From Pilatotrama ljubarskyi (Eukaryota > Basidiomycota > Agaricomycetes > Polyporales > Polyporaceae): a stretch of 64,000 nt of DNA. The translations under genes and the position numbers were made by a program. A model generated the notes under the pieces. The model saw only the letters and a list, made by a program, of their open reading frames with translations. It was not told where the DNA came from and did not search any database. Of the stretch, positions 57,140 to 64,000 are shown in pieces (the first letter of the stretch is position 1; each line of letters opens with the position of its first letter). The DNA is taken from assembly GCA_022385805.1 (NCBI GenBank), contig MU277674.1, positions 559,251 to 623,250 on the forward strand, in the 5' to 3' direction.

Positions 57140-57405
57140 TGAGTGCTGGAGTGGCTAGGAGCTGCTGTATGCGCCGATCTACCTTTCCTTCATGTGTAGT
57201 CCGTATAATTCTGTCGCACTAACATCGCTCGATACCCAATTCGCATGGACGCGAGCCAAACCCGGGCAAATCGATATACAACGGCAAGTCTTTGTGATAT
57301 TGAAAGCAGATAGAGCTACAGTAACTACGATACATACATCGGTCGATACAGAAGTAAGAGAGAGACAGGAGGAAAGGAGCGTATGCCATCTGGTACCAAT
57401 AGCCT
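57140..57405. other. convergent 3' spacer
   Basis: 266 bp between the HMMR-like and chitinase genes. Presumed 3' UTRs. Confidence 0.6.
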
Positions 57406-59039
57406 TTATAGAGGGAAAACCGAGCCTCGCGCCGCCTTGATCCACTCAGAGTCTGCATCGGGATACTGCAGCATGCGTTGTCAGTCACCAGTGGAACAAC
57501 GCCTTGCCGCAGAGATCGGCCTACCTGCCAAGTCATAAGGCCCGCATCTTCATCTCATGTCAGCCGACCGCACGAGTACAAGAAAACGACGGCACACTCA
57601 CTCCAACCCAGCTTCTTCGCCTGCGCGACACACACGCCGAGCGCCTGCACGTCCATGAAGCCCGTCGCGCCGTCCGCGGCGGTCGCGGTCTTGCCGATGA
57701 CGAGCTTGTCGAGCGGCACGCCGGCGTCGGCGATCTCCATCAGCGAGGACCCGGGCCAGTCGCCGCCGGAGGAGGTGAGGAGGCTGTCGCAGGTCGTGTA
57801 GATATCGGCGCCCTCTGTGGTGAATACAAGTGAGTATCCGGGGAGTGTAGTTTGGAGGGGGGAAGCAGAGGGACGTACGGTTGTAGAACTGATGTAGAGG
57901 GTCGGGACGAGCGATGAGTCGGGCGGCATGACTGGCATCACTTTTGAGCACGTTACCTGTACGTTGTACTGGGTGCAAGGGTTAGCGTCGTTTCTACCAA
58001 GGATGACCGGTCACTAGGGTTACTCACCCAGTCTATCAAGTCCCCGGCTTTCTGGTCTACGGTCAGGTATGCCCCGGTCGCGTTGAATACCGGAGAGAAC
58101 CATGGTGCGACGGCTATGTGCATCGAATACTGTATCAAGATGCGATCGCCACAGCAACGATGCTTCTGAACTCACGGGCATGGGTCAGCAGATAATGTCC
58201 TTTCGGCAGCTTATTCCGCAGCGTCTGGGTGAAGGAAACAAGCCAGGCCTCCGCGCCGCCGTCACGCGCGTTCATAGCCGCCAAGTCCTGCGACGGATGT
58301 CCGTTAGTTCCTGCCAAAGAACCGACGGCTACACCAGCTCGCGCATCCTACCTCATAGTCGACGTCGATCCCGTCCAGCTGGTTGTCCAGGACCCATTGC
58401 GCCATAGTGTTAGCCGTCTCGACCGGGTCCGCACCGCTGCTGGTGGGAGCGTCCGTGGCCCCGAAGGCGGACACGACGACGCTGATGCCTGCGGCGTTGT
58501 ACTCTGACTTGATGGCGGCCTTCTGGGTGTCGCTCAGAGCCGCCCATGCAGCAGCTTGGTCCGCTGCGCCTGAGATCAGTAGGAAGGAGAGCACACTACA
58601 AACTAGGCTCAGTGCACGGGTCGTCGAGGATCGGCCGTGTGGACATACACGACGGTGTATCCCTTACAAGGCAACCCAAGGTCAGATCTCCTGCCGCGGG
58701 TGAGGTGTAAGATGGATGACCCACTTCGAGCTCTGAGACGGCTGGTAGCACGTCTCCACCCGTTGCCTTGTCCGTGTAGATGACGAACGCAGGTGTAGAG
58801 CCATACGTAGACGAGCCACCACCGCCTGAGGATGTCGAGTTCCCGGTACTAGGAGAGGTCGTGTTCCAGGGCCCGGGCGAGGTCGAGTTCCCGGTATCCG
58901 GCCAAGTCGAGTTCGCCGGCCAGACGTCGACGTGAGCCTTTCCCGACCCTTTGGCTGGGGCAGGAGCTGAGGTTACTCCGGCGCAGAGCGCGAGCAGACC
59001 GAGTATGAGGGACACTACGGAGGAAGACAGCGGATGCAT
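57406..59039 (-). CDS. GH18 chitinase, secreted
   Basis: Endo- or exo-chitinase cleaving beta-1,4-GlcNAc polymers with retention, active outside the cell. Start ATG at 59039 (MHPLSSSVVSLILGLLALCA), a signal peptide. A Ser/Thr/Gly/Pro-rich linker follows (STSPGPWNTTSPSTGN) with N-glycosylation sequons. The catalytic domain starts STPAFVIYTDK. The GH18 signature D-x-x-D-x-D-x-E is LDGIDVDYE, so the acid Glu is present. Later blocks are GHYLLTHAPVAPWFS, a 12-nt microexon YNVQ joined to FYNQGADIYTT, LVIGKTATAADGATGFM, QAKKLGW, and a 29-nt exon giving NEDAGLMTWQ, joined to YPDADSEWIKAARGS. It ends VFPL, TAA at 57406-57408. The active-site Trp of MTWQ is intact. No carbohydrate-binding module seen. 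TATAAA at 59144-59149. Confidence 0.94.
57957..57968 (-). other. 12-nt microexon of the chitinase gene
   Basis: TACAACGTACAG lies between cccag and gtaacg. It encodes YNVQ. The next exon starts FYNQG, restoring the conserved VQFYN strand of GH18 enzymes. Confidence 0.85.
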
Positions 59040-59143
59040 CCCTGAGCCGAAGAGCGCTGTCAAAGCGGGGGAGAGGGAGACCAGAGGTCAAACGTCCGAA
59101 GCTGAGTCGACCGGGGGACGAGGGGCACGAGAGCCAGGAAGAG

Positions 59144-59149
59144 TTTATA
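59144..59149 (-). promoter_or_regulatory. TATA box of the chitinase gene
   Basis: TATAAA on the minus strand, 105 bp upstream of the start at 59039. Confidence 0.5.
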
Positions 59150-59613
59150 GCAGCGGATGGGCACTGCAGCGCCGCACGCTCAACATTCTATATCATGATC
59201 GTGAATGAAGGGTAGTAGCGAGAGAAAGACAAAATGTTCGCCTACAGCATACCGTTGGGTTGTGCTTGTGTCATGTTCGACTGCCGACCAGCTCGACGGC
59301 AATCCGGTGAGCGCAGCAGACGAACAGACGCATGGCCTGGTCAGTCAGAGAACGAAAAGACATCACTCGAGTGGATCGGTGGATCCACACTGGCTCCGCA
59401 GGTATTGAAGGGCTGCGCTGGATAGCATACCGGGGGCAAGACTCAGACGATGGAGGAACGGAGGCGGCTCGACTTCGTACTGGCGTGACGTCACACAAAC
59501 AGGAGTGAATGCATCTGCACTCACTTCCAGCTAGTGTTGGTCGCGCAGGCAGCAAGGGCCTTGATGCCGCCAGTAATCCCTGCAGGAGGCGTTTGTCTAT
59601 GTTCTGAGTCAAG

Positions 59614-59620
59614 AAAAAAA
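59614..59620 (-). terminator. pol III terminator of tRNA-Gln
   Basis: Seven consecutive T on the minus strand, 24 bp after the tRNA 3' end. Confidence 0.7.
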
Positions 59621-59644
59621 GCAAAGAATGTGTAATACATTGAA

Positions 59645-59723
59645 GGCGCTACCAGGGCTCGAACCTGGGTTTTGGGAACACTGAAATCAGAATCCCAAGT
59701 GATAACCACTACACTATAGCGCC
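59645..59723 (-). tRNA. tRNA-Gln(CTG) with 8-nt intron
   Basis: A 79-nt cloverleaf. Acceptor GGCGCTA/TAGCGCC is perfectly paired. D stem GTG/CAC. Anticodon stem TGGGA/TCCCA. T arm CCAGG-TTCGAGC-CCTGG. Removing TTTCAGTG, which starts one base after the anticodon, leaves loop TT-CTG-A-T, reading CAG glutamine codons. The next base (U discriminator) also fits eukaryotic tRNA-Gln. Confidence 0.92.
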
Positions 59724-59844
59724 GTTGAATGCTGCTGCATAACCTGTATATGTCTGGATAGTCTGCTCCAGATTCACGGAGAGCTGAGACTTGGCGGCGA
59801 GATGCCCAACATGGGCCTGAAGTTGTATCTTGAATACGACGACG

Positions 59845-61679
59845 ATGAACCCGCCTCATATCCTCATCGCCCGCAATTCCAGAGGACCTAACAACCTGAA
59901 CTCAGCTTCCCTCAGCTCCCCCACAGAGACCCACGCTGCCGCCGCTGGCATATTCAGGTCCGCCGGGTCCCCGCCCTGGTACTTCGAAGAGTACGAGTCG
60001 GATGGCATAGCGTCGTCCCTCAGCACCAACGGCGACATGGAGGACCCCATTGAGATTGACGAGACCTTCACGCGCTCGTACAAGTTTCCGGGGAGCGTGA
60101 AGATCATAGTCGAGTCCACCACGTTCTGGTGAGTACCACTGGGGGAGACGCTGCCCGCCGTGGCTGAACCTGCACAACGGACCTGAAGGGCACACAAGGA
60201 GGTCCTCTACTTTGCCTCCGCCTTCTTCCAGGCCGCGCTTAGCGGCGGTTGGGCCGAGACAGAGCGGGATAGTGGCCGACCACAGTCCATGTCCTCCGTG
60301 ATCACCATCTCTCAGCCGCCCACCGTACCCGGAGACAGCTCATCCGCTGACAGACAGTCAGAGATCACCTTCGCGCCTATGGACCCAGACTTGGACCCGG
60401 ATGAGCTTCCTCTTGACATAGACATCAACCGTGACGGACCGAATGACGACGAGCCTAGCACGCGAGACAAGGCCAAGGCGCGGGAGGATAGCCTGAACAA
60501 GCTGCAGAGCTCCAATCCTGTGACGCCGACCAGCCCGACCACGAATTTCAAGGGTAAGGCGAAGGCGCCGGATGTCGATGGTAAACCACCTGTTGCCTCA
60601 GTGTCTCGGGGTATGACATCAAGGACACGGGAGAAGGAGCCGCGACCCGATGCAATCATCGTGCTTAAGGAAGAGAAGGTAGGAGAAGCGGTCAGGCCGT
60701 TGCGTTGAAACACGCTAACAGTGCGCAGGCCAGCACTTTCCATGACTTCCTAAAGTACATTTACCCCCAGTAAGTCATTGCCAGATGGTTCCTCGTACCG
60801 CTCAATCCGACCTGAGGCCATCAGTCTCGTCTGCACCATCACGTGGAACAACGTCGAGGGCCTCATGAATATATCGCACAAGCTGCACGTCCCCGCGCTC
60901 CAAAACGAGTGTCTCACCTTCCTGCTCACGCACGCCGCCGGCCGGCCACTTAAAGCGATGCGCATTGCGGAACTCTTCGACGAAGAGGAACTGTTCCGCG
61001 AGGCGAGCCGTTTCGTGCTGGACAACCCTGGCGGCTGGTCCGAGGAGGAGCTTGGCACTCTCAGCCAGGCGACGCTCCTCAAGCTCGAGAAGCGCCGGAC
61101 GTGGTTCCTCGAGCGCGTCCTGAAGCTCGGGCTCGTGCAGATTGCAAAGGAGTACCAATGCGTGCGTGCTGAGAGAGCTCGAGACCGCTGCTGCTAAACC
61201 ATCCCCACTAATGGTCTCACCTTTTGCTGCAGTGTCTGTCATGCCCGGACCCCGCAAACTGTGCGAGGCTGCTCGAGGAGAAGTGGAAGCAGGCCTACCA
61301 GGCCGTCTTCCGCTTCGGACCCTGCCAGCCCTCCATGGTCTTCCGATACCTCCGCACGCTCGAGGGCGTCAGTCCGCCGCTCTCCCTCACGCACCTCAGC
61401 TGCCAGACGACCGCGAAGGCGTTCGTCGCCACCCGTACGTCCTTCTCTCTTCGATAGCCTCCGCGTGTCAGATTGCTGAGATCCGTCGCTCATCACGCAG
61501 TCTTCGACCGCATGTTCTCCCTCGGCGTCCGTGGCAGCGGGACGGACACGGCGCCGCTCGGAGCACGGGTTGCTGCCGTGGCTGGAGCGGCGACTTCTGG
61601 CCCGCGCCGGCACTTTCTCTACTGCACACTGCACAACGAGCCTGCTGCGCGTCCCAAGCGTTCGCGCGAACAGACATAG
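59845..61679 (+). CDS. BTB/POZ-domain protein
   Basis: Predicted protein-interaction or ubiquitin-ligase adaptor. Start ATG at 59845 (MNPPHILIARNSRGPNNLN). After a disordered N-terminus the BTB fold starts: DGDV-like strand FPGSVKIIVESTTFW, then over an intron AHKEVLYFASAFFQAALSGG. The fold is interrupted by a ~150-residue acidic/Ser-Pro insert (DLDPDELPLDIDI). It resumes IIVLKEEKASTFHDFLKYIY, LVCTITWNNVEGLMNISHKL, HVPALQNECLTFLLTHAAGR and LKAMRIAELFDEEELFREAS. A Cys-containing helical C-terminus follows (CCLSCPDPANCARLLEEKWK), ending KRSREQT, TAG at 61677. Basidiomycetes carry many BTB proteins with such inserts. Partner and pathway unknown. About five introns; the last one is less certain. 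Confidence 0.87.
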
Positions 61680-62357
61680 GCTCCTTATACCCCTCGTGTA
61701 TACGGTGTACTATACAGACCCGCACTGCTGTGTCTCGTCGATTTCGCTGTTGATACTTGCTTTCGATCTGTTTATTCCCTCCAATTCGTCCACTCGCCAG
61801 TCGTTGTTTGGTCTCTTTCGCACTCATCGTTGATTGCGCCGCCCACGCCGGATAGTTCCTGTCGTCTCGTTCCCAGCCCTCCGGGTCCCCAGAGGACAAT
61901 TGTATACATTGTATGGATCCGTAGTTAGGGTGGTATACATAGTTATAAGAGCTCGGGTATAGATAATCTGCGATGCGCCGCGGTGTTATACCAATGTGGC
62001 GGGGAATGAAGACAAGGAGAAGGAAGCGCAAGGAGCGGGAGAGGCATTACGGCGGGTGCACGGCGGTCGATGTCGAGAGGAGACCCGATAATAGAACAAG
62101 CGTGATGTCCACCGGTGAAAACGAAAGCTAACCCAAGAAGAGACGTAGGAACATGGAGAGGGAACGGCATGAGTGAATAATAAACAAGGGTATGAGGGTG
62201 GCAAGTGGAAGGGGGCGCGTGAGGGAGCTTTTGTTACAGCTGCCGCATAAGGCTCTACATGGCTACAGACCACGTTGTCGATGACGGGCTCAAAAGGAAT
62301 CAGATGGGTGGAACAAATAAGAAATAGTGATACGGAAAGAGACGGGCCAAATGGGCC
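61680..62357. other. convergent 3' spacer, BTB / RhoGAP
   Basis: 678 bp of A/T-richer sequence between convergent stops. No gene recognised; minus-strand frames here have no domain. Confidence 0.55.
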
Positions 62358-64000
62358 TCACGACACGGGCGGCAGCTGCTCGAACACCCGCGGCGCGTTC
62401 TCAACGAGCCACTCGATGCAGAGGGCCTTTCCGGCCATGTCGCTGAACTCGGCGCCCGGATCCCGCGAGCGCATCAGCGTCGCTGAAAGCAAGTTGGTGA
62501 GTAGTCTGGACATGCATCCCAGCAATGAGGGCCACTCACGTCCAAAGACGACACCGAGATTCCGTGCATGCATGAGGTTCTGCTCGCTCCTCTCGCAGAT
62601 ACTGGATCGACCATGTCAGTAAAGTGGAGCAGTACAAACTACCGAGCCAACACACCGATTCAGGTGGAGCATCAACGCTCTCAGCGTATAGTAGTGTTCC
62701 CTCGGGAGCTCATGTACCAAGTCGGCAAACGTGGTGGCCTTCACAGCCGGATCCCGGATGGTCGCAGCACCGATGAACTTGTCGTGCAGCTCAAAGGTCA
62801 GCAGCGGGTTGGGTAGGGCGCGCAGGTATGACTTGAGGACAGATGTGACGCTGCAAATGTCGTTGAAGCGCTCGGAGTCGCGTAGATCGAAGGATTCATA
62901 GTCGCCGCGCTCGAAGAGCTGCGTGATCATCTTGGACTGGCCGGAGCCACCGGTCTTGCGGTAGATACCCTCGAGCTCCAGAGCTGACAATGGCCGTCAG
63001 GACAAAGCGTTTTGCATGAGCATATATGCGTACCAATGTGGTCGACCGCGTCGATACACTTCTCGACGATAACAGGGATTACTCGTGGTTCCTCCCTCGA
63101 GTCCGCGCGAACCTGTTCGATGAGATCGCGGCCAAACATGGATGGTGCTGTGGATGGAAACAGGTTCACTGGTGTGTTCAATGTTCCGATACCACGATTG
63201 ACTTACGCAGGGGAGCGAGTGGGGCCTGTCCATCGTCGCCTGAAGCCGCCGACTGCTGCGAACAAGCCAGGTTGACGTTGTGAATGCATCGAGTGTGGAC
63301 CGCGATGCTGCAAGCTACCATTACTCCTGTCAGCGTCGCATTCTCTGACAATCCATCTGGCAGCTTACATGTGCAACGGAATTGCGAGCCCCACATCTTG
63401 TCCCCACAGTGATCACATCTCGCCACACGCAGCACGCTGATCTGCTGGAAGACGTGCTCGGTGCGCCACTTAAGCTTGTTCGCGTCGGCTCCGTTCACCG
63501 CGACGTTCTCCTTCGGCGCCTTCGACCCCGGCCACTTGAATCGTCCCTTGGCAGGCTGTGGAGTGTCCTGCACATCCGATTTTGTCTTGATGACCTTGGT
63601 CTCGGCAAATTCATCAGTGGCGGCAAGCGTGGTGGATGATGCAGAAGCGTTGAGCATCGGCGGCGAGCGTGCCCGGTCGAAAGAGTTCTCGCGGCGCTCC
63701 TGTAGCACATTCTCATCCTTATTGGAGTTCGCTGCAGCTGCCTCGAGGCGGCGCTGATACTGGGCATTCAGTTGAGCAAGCTCCTCGTTGCGCTGGTTGA
63801 GAGCAGTGGTCTCCTCGAGGAACGCGTCGCGCGACGCCTTCAACTCGGCGATCTCGCGGACGAGAGCTTCGCGCTGCTCAATCAGGGGAATGAGTTCATG
63901 CTGATACTGCGTCTTGATATTGTCGAAGCGCATCGAGAGGGCTCTGGTCATCGAGGCTCCGCCGTCTTCGCCGTTGACCACAGCAGGCGAGCTGGCAGGA
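62358..64000 (-). CDS. C1-domain Rho GTPase-activating protein (N-terminus outside window)
   Basis: Accelerates GTP hydrolysis of Rho-family GTPases in polarity and cell-wall signalling. Visible from the right edge: a coiled coil (SMRFDNIKTQYQHELIPLIE, LNQRNEELAQLNAQYQRRLE), then a disordered part. A C1 zinc domain runs from HVFQQ through RCDHCGDKMWGSQFRCTSC to VHTRCIHNVNLAC. After FGRDLIEQVRAD the RhoGAP domain has ELEGIYRKTGGSGQ (arginine finger in GIYRKTG), SVTSVLKSYLRALPNPLLT, ARNLGVVFGPTLMR (over an intron) and ends FEQLPPVS, TGA at 62358-62360. All catalytic positions are intact. Layout coiled coil-C1-RhoGAP matches fungal Rga/Lrg-like proteins, in which LIM domains precede; whether LIM domains exist here is outside the window. 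Confidence 0.92.

Larger units (their letters stand above)
59040..59644. other. chitinase promoter and tRNA 3' flank
   Basis: About 600 bp. Contains the chitinase TATA box and the pol III terminator of tRNA-Gln. No gene seen. Confidence 0.55.

Noticed and set aside
57416..57540. Chitinase end read straight through as a frame ending in CCSIPMQTLSGSRRREARF
   Set aside because: Splicing with a 60-nt intron instead gives the conserved WQ-YPDADSEW end.

Overview
The window is nuclear DNA of a filamentous basidiomycete, most likely an Agaricomycete of polypore type. Genes are dense and split by many short introns of about 50-60 nt with GT(A/G)NGT donors. The gene set is typical of such fungi: long class III-like chitin synthase, GH18 chitinase, cytosolic tyrosinase, two MFS transporters, small secreted proteins, Rmt2, Fun30 and TRAPP. 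Both tRNA genes carry short introns. No rRNA, CRISPR array, bacterial operon or intact transposon was seen. All gene models were assembled by hand from exons and splice signals.

Left part (1-13.5 kb): the 3' part of ALG14 (N-glycan assembly) converges on U2AF1 (3' splice-site recognition). A Zn2Cys6 transcription factor and a divergent mitochondrial carrier follow. They are separated by gene-poor blocks at 1.9-4.5 kb and 6.0-10.3 kb, which may hold eroded sequence.

Centre (13.5-36 kb): Fun30/SMARCAD1 chromatin remodeller, DHA1-type MFS transporter, TRAPP subunit BET5, DHA2-type MFS transporter, a two-helix membrane protein of unknown function, the ankyrin/methyltransferase Rmt2, and a large membrane-anchored amidohydrolase. 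The amidohydrolase has a second, apparently metal-less copy of its fold. Then comes a 2-kb cluster of three tiny secreted peptides. Two carry a CxC-x(3-4)-CxC core, and two share a Pro/His spacer and a C-terminal CLPP. This cluster is the most novel-looking item in the window.

Right part (36.5-64 kb): chitin synthase, R3H-domain protein, tyrosinase, tRNA-Lys(CTT), secreted AhpD/carboxymuconolactone-decarboxylase-like protein, mitochondrial PPR protein divergent from cohesin RAD21, a secreted ten-cysteine protein, an HMMR/RHAMM-like coiled-coil protein, GH18 chitinase, tRNA-Gln(CTG), a BTB-domain protein, and a C1-RhoGAP cut by the right edge.

There are no operons. Cell-wall and surface functions (chitin synthase, chitinase, RhoGAP, secreted peptides, tyrosinase) and chromosome functions (Fun30, Rad21, HMMR-like) recur, but nothing here proves they are co-regulated.
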